A stretch of DNA of 64,000 nucleotides. Source: Gimesia chilikensis (lineage in GTDB: Bacteria > Planctomycetota > Planctomycetia > Planctomycetales > Planctomycetaceae). The translations under genes were made by a program, and so were the position numbers. This document shows positions 19,933 to 28,740 of the stretch, in pieces. The notes below the pieces were generated by a model. That model saw only the letters and a program-made list of their open reading frames with translations, was not told where the DNA came from and made no database searches. Within the stretch, counting starts at the first letter, position 1, and each line of letters starts with the position of its first letter. The stretch spans positions 1,079,001 to 1,143,000 of the forward strand of contig NZ_CP036266.1 of assembly GCF_007744075.1 (NCBI RefSeq), in the 5' to 3' direction.

Positions 19933-22251
19933 ATGGCTATTGCTACCAATCTTGGATTTCCCCGTATCGGCGCACAACGAGAACTGAAACGGGCCGTTGA
20001 AAAATTCTGGTCCGGAAAAATTTCGGAAGCGGAATTACACAATGTCTGTCGTGAACTGCGTGAAACCAACTGGAAACGACAACAGCAGGCGGGGATCGCG
20101 CACATTCCCTCCAACGATTTTTCCCTTTACGACCAGGTACTGGATACCGCGGCGCTGGTCGGGGCGATTCCCCGGCGGTTTGACTGGTCAGGGGATGAAG
20201 TTGACCTGGCGACTTACTTCGCGATGGCGCGGGGTGGCAAAGGGGGACAGTCGGTGACCGCCTCAACCGAAGGTGTCGCGGCACTGGAGATGACCAAATG
20301 GTTTGATACGAACTACCATTACCTGGTCCCTGAGTTTGAGGGGGATCTGCAGTTCCAGCTCGCTTCGCGGAAGCCGATCACGGAGTACCTGGAAGCGAAA
20401 GCCCTGGGAATCGAGACGCGTCCCGTACTGCTGGGGCCGGTTTCGTTTCTGCTGTTGGGGAAGACCTGGGAGGCGGATATCGATCCCTTAAGCCTGCTCG
20501 ATGCACTGTTGCCCGTGTATGCGGAAGTGCTTGCGGAACTGGCGGCAGCCGGGGCGGAGTGGGTGCAGATTGACGAACCCTGCCTGGTGCTCGATCTGAC
20601 GGAGGCCCAGCAGGCGGCCTTTCAACGGGCCTACGATCGCCTGTCGATCAACGGGAGTCAGCTCAAAGTTGTGCTGGCCACATATTTTGGTGATCTGAAA
20701 GAGAACCTGTCGACGGCGGTGTCGCTGCCGGTGGAAGCGCTGCACATCGATCTGGTGCGGGCACCGGAACAGCTGGAAGACGTGCTGGCCCAGCTGCCGG
20801 AAGAGCTTTCGCTTTCATTGGGAGTCGTCGACGGGCGGAATATCTGGAAGAACGATGTCAGCCGCTCGATTTCACTGGTGGAAACCGTCGTGGAACGGCT
20901 GGGGACAGATCGCGTTTTGATCGGGCCTTCCTGTTCGCTGCTGCATACGCCCGTCGATCTGTCGCTGGAGTCGGGGCTGGATCCCGAGGTTCGCCAGTGG
21001 CTGGCTTACGCGCAGCAGAAGCTGGAGGAGATCAACCTGATCACGCGAGCTATCAATGGCGGACGGAAATCAGTGGCTGCGGAACTGGCCTGGTACGATG
21101 AAAAGATGGAATCCCGACGGAAGTCGGAGCGCGTGCATCGTGCGGAGGTGAAGGAACGCTGTGCCGGGGTGACGGAAGAGATGCTGCGACGGCAGTCTCC
21201 TTATCCGGCGCGGCAGACGATCCAGACGCACGAACTGCAGCTGCCTTTGTTTCCGACGACGACCATCGGTTCGTTTCCGCAGACGGATGACATCCGCAAA
21301 GCGCGGGCCGCGTTCAAGAAAGGGGAACTGCAGGAAGCGGCGTATGAGGAGTTTCTCAAGAACTGCATTGCCAGTGATATTCGCTGCCAGGAAGAGATTG
21401 GCCTGGATGTGCTCGTGCATGGCGAAGCGGAGCGGAACGACATGGTCGAATACTTCGGCGAACAGCTGGAAGGCTTCATCGCGACGAAGCATGGCTGGGT
21501 GCAGAGTTATGGCTCACGCTGTGTGAAGCCGCCCGTGATCTTTGGTGATGTGCTGCGCAAGGAGCCGATGACCGTGAAGTGGACTGCTTATGCGCAGTCC
21601 TGTACCGAGAAGCTGATGAAGGGAATGCTCACCGGTCCGGTGACGATTCTGCAATGGTCGTTTGTCAGAGACGATCAGCCACGGAGCGTGACCTGCCAGC
21701 AGATCGGGCTGGCGATCCGGGATGAAGTACTCGATCTCGAAGCGAGCGGCATCCGGGTGATTCAGATCGATGAACCGGCGATCCGCGAAGGTCTGCCGCT
21801 CAGGCAGGCCGACTGGGACGCATATCTGCAGTGGGCAGTGGACTGTTTCCGGCTGGCTTCGGCGGGAGTGGAAGACGAAACGCAGATCCACACGCACATG
21901 TGCTATTCGGAATTCAACGATATCATCGAAGCGATCGGGGCTCTGGACGCGGATGTGATTTCGATTGAGACTTCACGGAGTAACATGGAGCTGCTGGACG
22001 CGTTCGTCCAGTATCAGTATCCGAATGAAATCGGACCCGGGGTATATGACATTCATTCGCCCCGGGTGCCAACGGTGAAGTCGATCGAGTATCTGCTGGA
22101 GAAAGCTCTCGAAGTCTTGCAGCCCCGCCAGTTGTGGGTGAATCCGGATTGCGGCCTGAAAACCCGCAAATGGGAGGAAGTCAAACCTTCGCTGGAGAAT
22201 ATGGTCGCGGCGGCGCAACAGCTGCGGGCCCGGTGGCTGTCACGCGTCTGA
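19933..22251 (+). CDS. metE: Cobalamin-independent methionine synthase
   Basis: Transfers a methyl group from 5-methyltetrahydropteroyl-tri-L-glutamate to homocysteine, the last step of methionine synthesis in the cytoplasm, without vitamin B12. 772 aa, two (beta-alpha)8 domains; the N-terminal domain starts with LGFPRIGAQRELK. The C-terminal domain begins near FPTTTIGSFPQT and carries the zinc ligands in IHTHMCYSEF, SIETSRSN and NPDCGLKTRKW. The ATG is preceded by AAAGGAG at 9 nt, a strong site. It sits behind a structured leader and in front of a BtuFCD-like transporter on the same strand. A cobalamin uptake system beside the B12-free enzyme suggests the cell weighs both methionine routes. 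Confidence 0.97.
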   Translation: MAIATNLGFPRIGAQRELKRAVEKFWSGKISEAELHNVCRELRETNWKRQQQAGIAHIPSNDFSLYDQVLDTAALVGAIPRRFDWSGDEVDLATYFAMARGGKGGQSVTASTEGVAALEMTKWFDTNYHYLVPEFEGDLQFQLASRKPITEYLEAKALGIETRPVLLGPVSFLLLGKTWEADIDPLSLLDALLPVYAEVLAELAAAGAEWVQIDEPCLVLDLTEAQQAAFQRAYDRLSINGSQLKVVLATYFGDLKENLSTAVSLPVEALHIDLVRAPEQLEDVLAQLPEELSLSLGVVDGRNIWKNDVSRSISLVETVVERLGTDRVLIGPSCSLLHTPVDLSLESGLDPEVRQWLAYAQQKLEEINLITRAINGGRKSVAAELAWYDEKMESRRKSERVHRAEVKERCAGVTEEMLRRQSPYPARQTIQTHELQLPLFPTTTIGSFPQTDDIRKARAAFKKGELQEAAYEEFLKNCIASDIRCQEEIGLDVLVHGEAERNDMVEYFGEQLEGFIATKHGWVQSYGSRCVKPPVIFGDVLRKEPMTVKWTAYAQSCTEKLMKGMLTGPVTILQWSFVRDDQPRSVTCQQIGLAIRDEVLDLEASGIRVIQIDEPAIREGLPLRQADWDAYLQWAVDCFRLASAGVEDETQIHTHMCYSEFNDIIEAIGALDADVISIETSRSNMELLDAFVQYQYPNEIGPGVYDIHSPRVPTVKSIEYLLEKALEVLQPRQLWVNPDCGLKTRKWEEVKPSLENMVAAAQQLRARWLSRV

Positions 22252-22284
22252 ACGTGTGATTCATAGGAAAAGATGACTGAAAAC

Positions 22285-22332
22285 GTAGTCAGCTGCGGAA
22301 TGTTCGTTGTCGGACATTCCGGGCTGATCTAC
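22285..22332 (+). other. Long stem-loop between metE and the btuF-like gene
   Basis: Outer arms GTAGTCAGC/GCTGATCTAC pair with one bulge, inner arms GGAATGT/ACATTCC are perfect, and the loop is 10 nt. No T tract follows, so it is more likely an RNA-processing, attenuation or protein-binding element than an intrinsic terminator. Confidence 0.45.
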
Positions 22333-22386
22333 GATAGGGATTAATGGGGCTGTTCCCCGCGAAAAGAAATAGAAACAGACACTGAT

Positions 22387-23427
22387 ATGAAACATCAATT
22401 CGAATTGAAACTGATCCTGTTATTACTGACGCTGACCTGGTTGGCGGGCTGTGGCACGCAGGAAGCGGGTTCGGTTGCATCACAGACAGAGCAGGGGACG
22501 CAGGCACCTGTGTCTGAGCTGCCGGCTGCTCCGGAAGAGGCTGCGGTCGACGTCGTTGCGGACGCGCAGTCGTTCCCGGTGACGGTGAAAGATTACCAGG
22601 GGCGGGATGTCACGCTGGCGAAACAGCCGCGGCGGATTATTTCGCTGCTTCCCTCGCATACGGAGACGCTGTTTGCGCTGGGGGCGGGAGAGCAGATGGT
22701 GGGCTGTACGTCGCTGTGCAATTATCCGCCGGAGACAGAGGAACTGAGACAGATAGCGCTGGCAAACCCGGGCAGCATCAGCCTGGAAGCGCTGGTGGAG
22801 TTACAACCTGATCTGATTGTGACCGGCGGGGATTATCATCGGCAACTGGCGGCGCAACTGGAGACACTCAAGATTCCGGTGCTGGCCCTGGAGTCACAGT
22901 CGGTAGCTGATATCGAAAAAGCGATGCTGGGAATCGGGCAGGCGACCGGCCATCAGCAACAGGGACAAAAGTTGATCGCCCGGTTGAAGCAGGAGATCGC
23001 TGGAGTACAGAAACAGATCAAAGCGTTTCAGAAAGAGGAGCGGCCTAAAGTTTTTTACCGGGTCTGGGATCAGCCGTTGATGACTGCCGGCCCGCATTCG
23101 TTTATCGGCGAGTTAATCACGCTGGCCGGGGGAGAGAATGTCTTCGCAGATGTGGAGCCTGCGTATCCCCAGGTGAGTGAAGAGACTCTGATTCTGCGCG
23201 ACCCGGACGTGATTGTACTACCACGCATGAAAGCGGGGCCCAGCGACGCGCGTGAGGTGCTTGAGAAGCTGCGTCAACGTCCGGGGTGGTCGGACATGGC
23301 TGCAGTGAAAGAGGGACGCGTGTATCTGATTGAAGACGATGTGATTTCCCGGCCCGGCCCGCGGGTGGTGCAGGGACTTCAAAAACTGGCACAGGCGTTG
23401 TACCCTGAGGCATTTCCCGATCCTTAA
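22387..23427 (+). CDS. btuF: BtuF-like periplasmic substrate-binding lipoprotein
   Basis: The N-terminus is a lipoprotein signal (LTWLAGC, lipobox Cys at 22), followed by a low-complexity linker to about residue 60. Then comes a class III binding fold: RRIISLLPSHTETLFALGAGEQMVGCTSLCNYPPE is very like BtuF, and the C-terminal lobe has DPDVIVLP and a closing ISRPGPRVV. It should capture cobalamin, or less probably heme or ferric siderophore, and deliver it to the permease encoded next. The start is ATG 22387. The permease gene starts 21 nt after its stop. The substrate is inferred from similarity and the neighbouring metE. Confidence 0.85.
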   Translation: MKHQFELKLILLLLTLTWLAGCGTQEAGSVASQTEQGTQAPVSELPAAPEEAAVDVVADAQSFPVTVKDYQGRDVTLAKQPRRIISLLPSHTETLFALGAGEQMVGCTSLCNYPPETEELRQIALANPGSISLEALVELQPDLIVTGGDYHRQLAAQLETLKIPVLALESQSVADIEKAMLGIGQATGHQQQGQKLIARLKQEIAGVQKQIKAFQKEERPKVFYRVWDQPLMTAGPHSFIGELITLAGGENVFADVEPAYPQVSEETLILRDPDVIVLPRMKAGPSDAREVLEKLRQRPGWSDMAAVKEGRVYLIEDDVISRPGPRVVQGLQKLAQALYPEAFPDP

Positions 23428-23448
23428 GCTTGAGAGTGGATTCTGCAG

Positions 23449-24489
23449 GTGAGACCCACGCAACCCCGTTTTGCTGTCTGGCGGATACTCCCGTTCCTGG
23501 GAGGGCTGCTGCTGGCGCTGCTGGTGGGAATTCATTTTGGTGCGGTGCAGTTGTCGCTGTCCGAGATCTGGCAGGGTCTGACAGGGGCCGCAGCCGGCGC
23601 GCAGATCGAGACGATTCTATGGCAGATCCGACTGCCGCGGGTGGTGCTGGCGGCTTGTGTCGGTGCCGGGCTGGCGATTGCGGGCGCTGCGTTTCAGGGA
23701 GTGTTTCGAAATCCGCTGGCCGATCCGTTTGTGATTGGTGCTTCGAGCGGTGCCGCTTTGGGGGCGACACTGGCTCTGCTTTGTCTGGCAGGAAGTGTGA
23801 CGGTCATCACGAGTACCGGCCAGGTGCCCTGGCTGATCCTGGCGGCGTTTGGCGGGGCTATGCTGATTGTCGGGGCTGTGTTTGTGATTGCCTCGCTCAG
23901 TAACCTGGGACGAAGTGCGCCGCTGTTGACGTTAATTCTGGCGGGGATGGCACTCAGCAGTTTTACCGGAGCGCTGGTTTCGCTGATCATGTTTCTGAAT
24001 CATGAGATGCTGAATACGATTTTCAACTGGCTGCTGGGGAGTTTTTCCGGCAGGCACTGGAATGAAATTGCGATTGCCGGTCCGGTGATCCTGGTGAGCG
24101 GCGGTCTGATCTGGATGTTGTCACGACCACTGGACCTGTTGTCGTTCGGGGATGAGACGGCGATGTCACTGGGGCTGCCGAGCGGTAAAGTGCGGTTGTT
24201 GATTTTAGCGGCGGCCACGTTGTGTACGGCGGCCTGTGTGTCGGTGTCGGGGGTGATCGGATTTCTGGGACTGATGGCACCGCACATGACGCGGATTCTT
24301 TTGGGCCCGCGACATGGACTGTTGATTCCGGGCAGTGCGTTACTGGGGGCGACACTACTGGTGATTGCCGACACGCTGGCGCGGACTGTGATTGCGCCGA
24401 CGGAGATCCCGGTGGGTGTGGTGACTGCCTTGATGGGCTGTCCGTTTTTTCTGTTCCTGCTGATCAGCCGCGGCCGACAGACGATGTGA
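23449..24489 (+). CDS. btuC: FecCD/BtuC-family ABC permease
   Basis: 346 aa with about ten hydrophobic segments across the whole length. Signature blocks of the family are RLPRVVLAACVGAGLAIAGAAFQGVFRNPLADPFVIG near the N-terminus and GVIGFLGLMAPHMTRILLGPRH towards the end. It forms the homodimeric channel for the BtuF-like lipoprotein. The start is GTG 23449, shortly after the preceding stop; the ATPase gene begins 10 nt downstream, so all three are one operon. Confidence 0.92.
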   Translation: MRPTQPRFAVWRILPFLGGLLLALLVGIHFGAVQLSLSEIWQGLTGAAAGAQIETILWQIRLPRVVLAACVGAGLAIAGAAFQGVFRNPLADPFVIGASSGAALGATLALLCLAGSVTVITSTGQVPWLILAAFGGAMLIVGAVFVIASLSNLGRSAPLLTLILAGMALSSFTGALVSLIMFLNHEMLNTIFNWLLGSFSGRHWNEIAIAGPVILVSGGLIWMLSRPLDLLSFGDETAMSLGLPSGKVRLLILAAATLCTAACVSVSGVIGFLGLMAPHMTRILLGPRHGLLIPGSALLGATLLVIADTLARTVIAPTEIPVGVVTALMGCPFFLFLLISRGRQTM

Positions 24490-24499
24490 AAGGTTTCCC

Positions 24500-25276
24500 A
24501 TGTCTGAAATTCAACTGGAGAATGTGACCTGCGGCTATCCCAACCAGGAAGTTTTGCACCAGGTTTCACTGGCAGTGGAGCCGGGTAAGGTGCTGGTGCT
24601 GCTGGGACCCAATGGATCGGGGAAGACGACGCTGCTGCGCGCACTGTTTCAGTTGATCGCGGTGCAGCAGGGGACGATCCTGGTGGAAGGTCAGGATGTG
24701 CAGCGACTGTCTCGACGGGAGATGGCCCAGAAACTGGCACTGGCACCACAGCTGGAGATGCCTCAATGGCCGATGACAATTGAAGAGACCGTGCAACTGG
24801 GACGCTCGGCGCATCGGGGCTGGGTGCAGCCGTTTAGCGGAGAAGATGCGGAGCATGTGGAGACGGCGCTGGTGCAGACCGGATTGACAGAACTGCGGGC
24901 GAAGAAGATTACGGAGATCTCCGGCGGGGAATGGCGGCGGACCCTGATTGCCCGGGCGCTGGTGCAGCAGACCAAGGTGCTTTGTCTGGATGAGCCGACA
25001 ACGGGCCTCGATCTGAAATACCAGGTGGAGGTGCTGTCATTGATTCGCGATCTGGCTCATGAGCGGGAGCTGACGGTGCTGCTGACAATTCACGATCTGA
25101 ACCTGGCCAGCTGTTTCGCCGATCAGATTGTGTTACTGGCCGGGGGCGAGATCGCGGCGTTGGGAACTGCGGCGGAGGTATTAACGGAAGCGCGTTTGAG
25201 CGAGGTCTATCAGACCCGGGTCAAAGTGGTGCCCCATCCGGAATACCAGACGCCGCTGGTGGTTCCCCTGCTGTGA
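24500..25276 (+). CDS. btuD: BtuD/FecE-like ABC transporter ATPase
   Basis: 258 aa ATP-binding subunit that powers the permease upstream. Walker A is GPNGSGKTT (about 36-44), the Q-loop lies in LAPQLEM, the signature is ISGGEWRR, Walker B is VLCLDEPTTGLD, and the H-loop His is in TIHDLNLA. All motifs are intact. Start ATG 24500 with AAAGG upstream. It completes the btuFCD-like operon; no terminator is visible before the convergent Dabb gene. Confidence 0.93.
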   Translation: MSEIQLENVTCGYPNQEVLHQVSLAVEPGKVLVLLGPNGSGKTTLLRALFQLIAVQQGTILVEGQDVQRLSRREMAQKLALAPQLEMPQWPMTIEETVQLGRSAHRGWVQPFSGEDAEHVETALVQTGLTELRAKKITEISGGEWRRTLIARALVQQTKVLCLDEPTTGLDLKYQVEVLSLIRDLAHERELTVLLTIHDLNLASCFADQIVLLAGGEIAALGTAAEVLTEARLSEVYQTRVKVVPHPEYQTPLVVPLL

Positions 25277-25295
25277 GCGAGATGCGCGTCACAGA

Positions 25296-25616
25296 TCAAC
25301 TGGTGACGTAGCTGTCACAGACCTGGACTTTGGCCCAGGAGGCTTTGTTCTCTTCGATGAATTTCAGGTGATCGGGAGCGGTCTGGTAGATATCGTGTGA
25401 TTCCTTGCTGTCGAAAACCACGTTCAGAGCGACGTGAAATTCCTGATTATTCACTTCCCGCTGGAACTCGGGGCCCCGCTGGCCGGCGGAAAAATAGACG
25501 ACGCCGGGATGGTCTTTGAGATATATGTGACAGGCGTTCACCATGGTCTGGATTGCTTCCGGAGAGCCGTCATTGAGGGTGAAATAGACCATATGAGCCA
25601 GTTGTGTGTCTGCCAT
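25296..25616 (-). CDS. Dabb (stress-responsive alpha-beta barrel) family protein
   Basis: 106 aa. It opens LAHMVYFTLNDGSPEAIQTMVNAC and contains the repeated alpha/beta pattern with H in HPGVVYF and the later VFDSKESHDIYQTAPDHLKFIEEN, which fits a dimeric ferredoxin-like Dabb fold. Members include plant stress proteins and small enzymes; no substrate can be given. Cytoplasmic. It converges with the ABC ATPase gene, 19 nt apart. Confidence 0.88.
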   Translation of the reverse strand: MADTQLAHMVYFTLNDGSPEAIQTMVNACHIYLKDHPGVVYFSAGQRGPEFQREVNNQEFHVALNVVFDSKESHDIYQTAPDHLKFIEENKASWAKVQVCDSYVTS

Positions 25617-25935
25617 GGGGGTTCCTTCGGGGGTGTTCTAGTGTGTTAAGTGTATAAATAGAATGATGTTAGGTGCGGGCAAGGCGGTGCTGCCCGGATT
25701 CAATCTCCCTATCTTCTCAAAAACGGGGGTAAATGTCACCGGTACCGGGAGTGAATGAATTTTGGAATTCCGGAAATTTAAAATAAAGCGACTTTAACGA
25801 TTATGCCGATAAAGAAGAACGGTGGGTTATTCGTTCGGGAACCTCATTCGGGGAACCCAGGTTTCAGTGAGTCTGAAACAGGAACGAAATCAAGGAGTGC
25901 CTTTCAGCACACTTAGTCAAAAAAGGAGTTTTTCG
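25617..25935. other. Divergent intergenic region and leader of secreted-protein gene
   Basis: No gene. A hairpin GTTTCAG/CTGAAAC with loop TGAGT (25861-25879) lies about 57 nt before the next start. AT-rich sequence at 25650-25670 and 25770-25800 may carry the two divergent promoters. Confidence 0.4.
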
Positions 25936-26880
25936 ATGTCCCCCTGGATTCGAAATGTCATTGTAGTCGCATCACTGTTTCTGATTTTTGCTGATAGTAA
26001 CGAAGCCGACGCGCATCTGTTTCGCAGATTGTTCAACCGTGGTGGCATGGGTTGTTATTATCCGCAGCACAGCCGTTGTGGACATCGTTGTCGCAAACTG
26101 GCCCGGCGTTATTTCCGTCGTTGTGCTCCTGTCACTTCCTGCTGCCCGGGCGTGTGTACTCCGCCTCCGCCGCAGATCTGTTACCAGGATATAATCTGTA
26201 CCGAATACCGTATGATTCCTCAGACACGGAACGTGCCTGTAACGACTTATCGTCAGGTGACCGTGGATGAAGGTGGCTGGCAGCGAGTCTGGGTTCCCAA
26301 AATGGTGACCAAGCAGATTCCTCAGACCTGCTATCGTCAGGAAACCACTTACGTGCGTCAGCCTTACCAGGTTCGCAAACGGGTTCAGGTGATGGCTCCT
26401 CAGTCAACCTGCACGGATTGCGTGAATGGTATGAACGGACTGCCTTCGATGATCAGTCCTTCGCCAACCGTGATTCCTTCCACACCGACACCTGCACCTT
26501 CGACCGTGCCGACACCGACTCCGATGTCTTCTACATCGCTGGATCTGGGAGCCTATCCGACTCTGGCACCTACTGTGACTGCACAGCCGGCTGCTTCCTG
26601 GGGAACGGGTGCCACAACTTCATACGCGAGTACTGCCAGTGTGGGAACTTATCCGATCTCTGGTCCGGCTCTGCCTCCCAATCCTGCCATGCTGCAGGTA
26701 CCACAGCTGACATCTAATACCGGTTCCGACTGGCAGACGATTCCTTCGCTGAATGCGACTCCGGCGACATCCGCCTATGATGATTCTGCTTCACGGAGTG
26801 CTGCCGCGAAAGGGGCTTTCCGTCCTGCACCATCGGCCGCGACCGTCTGGAATACTCCGCGTCGCCAGCCTTTGAACTAA
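25936..26880 (+). CDS. Secreted Cys/Pro/Thr-rich protein
   Basis: 314 aa. A signal peptide (about 24 residues) is followed by a Cys- and Arg-rich region with multiple single and paired Cys. Next come tandem segments of the type VTTYRQVTV and TCYRQETTYVRQPYQVRKRVQV, then a Pro/Ser/Thr-rich low-complexity tail. The Y-x-V strand pattern recalls Cys-rich planctomycete cell-surface proteins, so an extracytoplasmic structural role is a fair guess but not shown. ATG 25936 is chosen because AAAGGAG lies just upstream and a signal peptide follows; the frame continues upstream to 25822 without support. A hairpin at the 3' end could terminate it. Confidence 0.8.
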   Translation: MSPWIRNVIVVASLFLIFADSNEADAHLFRRLFNRGGMGCYYPQHSRCGHRCRKLARRYFRRCAPVTSCCPGVCTPPPPQICYQDIICTEYRMIPQTRNVPVTTYRQVTVDEGGWQRVWVPKMVTKQIPQTCYRQETTYVRQPYQVRKRVQVMAPQSTCTDCVNGMNGLPSMISPSPTVIPSTPTPAPSTVPTPTPMSSTSLDLGAYPTLAPTVTAQPAASWGTGATTSYASTASVGTYPISGPALPPNPAMLQVPQLTSNTGSDWQTIPSLNATPATSAYDDSASRSAAAKGAFRPAPSAATVWNTPRRQPLN

Positions 26881-26914
26881 TCGCGCGAGCGATCTGAATC
26901 CATTATCGAATTCG

Positions 26915-26951
26915 AACCGGGATCTGCGGCAGACTACTGCGGGTCCCGGTT
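26915..26951 (+). terminator. Putative terminator between convergent genes
   Basis: Arms AACCGGGA/TCCCGGTT enclose a 21-nt loop and are followed by TGTTTT. It overlaps the stop of the minus-strand CPMC gene. Confidence 0.5.
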
Positions 26952-27215
26952 GTTTTCGTAATTGTGGAGTGCATCCTGTTCGCGGCGGTTCATCTTGTAG
27001 AAGGCAACGCCGAATCCGCTGAAGATCATGGCGGGCATGGCAAGCATGAAAGCGATGCTGTACATGTAGGCCCGGGGTTTGCGATCATCGGTTTCGTTCA
27101 ACTCTTTGCACATCGGGCAGGCTTGAGCCGGACGAATCAGCGCAGGACTGGAGAACAGGCCGAGCAGGGCTGTGGCCAGTAAACAGGATCGCAGGAATCG
27201 AAATCGTTTGCACAT
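26934..27215 (-). CDS. Small CPMC membrane protein at the end of the oxidase operon
   Basis: 93 aa. A signal-like hydrophobic N-terminus (about 8-28) is followed by QACPMCKELN (Cys 33 and 36), then one TM helix (about 52-72) and a charged C-terminal tail. The C-P-M-C motif, next to the membrane and outside the cytoplasm, could bind copper or act as a thiol pair. It is encoded 86 nt after the SCO1-DUF420 fusion on the same strand, so a part in oxidase maturation is plausible but inferred. No named family is known to me. Confidence 0.75.
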   Translation of the reverse strand: MCKRFRFLRSCLLATALLGLFSSPALIRPAQACPMCKELNETDDRKPRAYMYSIAFMLAMPAMIFSGFGVAFYKMNRREQDALHNYENNRDPQ

Positions 27216-27301
27216 GATGATGAAACTCGGTTAACGGGTACGTCTTCAATACTATCAGGATAACAGACCGGCGGGGCTGTGCCAAATGATTACTGGTTCG
27301 A

Positions 27302-28702
27302 TCAGGCAGCTCCGGGCAGATGGTAAAGCATGAAATAGATCACCACGCCGGTGATGGAGACATACAGCCAGATCGGAAAGGTGATTTTGGCGATGCGGCG
27401 GTGTGCTTCCCACTGTTGTTTGAGTCCGCGACGGATGGTCATCCAGGCGAGGACAGGCACCGCGGCGGCCAGGACCACGTGGGTGATCAGGATGAAATAG
27501 TACACGGGACGGATCAGGCCTTCTCCCTGAAATTTACGGGAGGCATCGCCGGTGTAACTCTGCAGGGCAAAGTGGTAGATCAGATAGAAGACCAGGAACA
27601 GGACCGATGTACCAAATGCGGTGAGCATGGTCTTCTTGTGTTTCTCCCGTTCCCCTTTGCGGATGAATCCGTAGCCGACCATCAGCAGAATCGTGGCCAG
27701 TCCGTTCAGGGCCGCGTTGACGGTGGGGAGTTGCATGACCCAGTCGGGAGCCTGACCTGCTGGGGCTTCTGCGATGACGGTCTCGACGGTTTCCGTTTCG
27801 ACTTCAACCGGTTCCGTAGGGGCAGCGGGGGCGGATTCGGTTTCAGACTGTGCCAGCAGCAGGGGGAGCAGTAAGGTGCTCAAAGAGATCATACCCGCTT
27901 TGGCCGGAGGCTTTGCGACTGGCTTGGGCTCTTCTTTGGCGGGTGCTTCTGCTTTCTTCTTTGAGTCTGTTTTGTCTTTCGATTCTGCTTTGACGAGCTT
28001 GCGGACTTCGCGGCGGAGCTCGGCCATTTCGGCGTCGTTGACGGCGTTGAACTTCTGGAGTACGCGGCCATCGGGGCCGACGAGCATCACGTTGGTGGTA
28101 TGAATGACTTCAAAGCCAGGCTTGCGGGCAGGGCCGACATTTTCCTCCACAGGCATCAGAAAACTTTTTTCGATGAGGTGGAAGATCTCTTTCTGGTCGC
28201 CGGTGAGGAAGAGCCATTTCTCGGGATCGGCGCCCATCAGCTCGGCGTACTGAGAGAGGACTTCGGGAGTGTCATGCTTGGGGTCGACCGTAATCGTGAC
28301 CAGACGGAAGTCGAGGTCTTTGAGATCTTTCTGCAGCTGGTAGAACTGGCCGGAGACGCGGGGGCAGGGACCGGCGCAGCGGGTGAAGACGAAGCAGGCG
28401 ACCCAGGGTTTCCCCAGCAGGTCTTTCTTCGTGATGGTTTTGCCACTGCGTTCGGTGAGCGTGAAATCTTCGATACCTTCCTTGGGCCAGATGGGACCTT
28501 TGACGCTGATTTCTTCGGTCTCTTCTGTATTTTCTTCCGCCTCAGCCTGGGCTGCCTGTTCGGCTTTGCGCTGTTCGAGGGCCAGGTCGCTCTGCTTCTT
28601 TAACTGCCAGGTGGCGAAGGCACTGACGGCGACGAGAACCCAGAGTGAAATCGTCAGGATCAGGGGAATGCGGCGGGGAGGTTTGTTTGGTGTTTCAGTC
28701 AT
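27302..28702 (-). CDS. SCO1/SenC copper chaperone fused to DUF420 membrane domain
   Basis: 466 aa. A TM anchor (about 13-31), then an acidic helical linker, then the SCO thioredoxin fold with FTRCAGPCP (C109-x3-C113-P) and the partner His in EVIHTTNVML (H201). Together these are the Cu-binding site used to load the CuA centre of cytochrome oxidase. A Lys/Ala/Glu-rich linker (about 225-260) leads to four TM helices of a DUF420 domain, whose homologue CtaM supports heme-copper oxidase in Gram-positive bacteria. The two functions are usually separate genes. ATG 28702 is chosen over an upstream TTG at 28744, which overlaps the stop of the preceding permease gene. Confidence 0.9.
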   Translation of the reverse strand: MTETPNKPPRRIPLILTISLWVLVAVSAFATWQLKKQSDLALEQRKAEQAAQAEAEENTEETEEISVKGPIWPKEGIEDFTLTERSGKTITKKDLLGKPWVACFVFTRCAGPCPRVSGQFYQLQKDLKDLDFRLVTITVDPKHDTPEVLSQYAELMGADPEKWLFLTGDQKEIFHLIEKSFLMPVEENVGPARKPGFEVIHTTNVMLVGPDGRVLQKFNAVNDAEMAELRREVRKLVKAESKDKTDSKKKAEAPAKEEPKPVAKPPAKAGMISLSTLLLPLLLAQSETESAPAAPTEPVEVETETVETVIAEAPAGQAPDWVMQLPTVNAALNGLATILLMVGYGFIRKGEREKHKKTMLTAFGTSVLFLVFYLIYHFALQSYTGDASRKFQGEGLIRPVYYFILITHVVLAAAVPVLAWMTIRRGLKQQWEAHRRIAKITFPIWLYVSITGVVIYFMLYHLPGAA

Positions 28703-28740
28703 TTTGAATACTTCAAATCTCGTTTGATGGTCGGTGTTAT

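Noticed and set aside
24000..24779. 259-codon minus-strand frame opposite btuC/btuD
   Set aside because: Pro/Ser/Thr/Arg-rich shadow of the ABC transporter genes, with no ribosome site.
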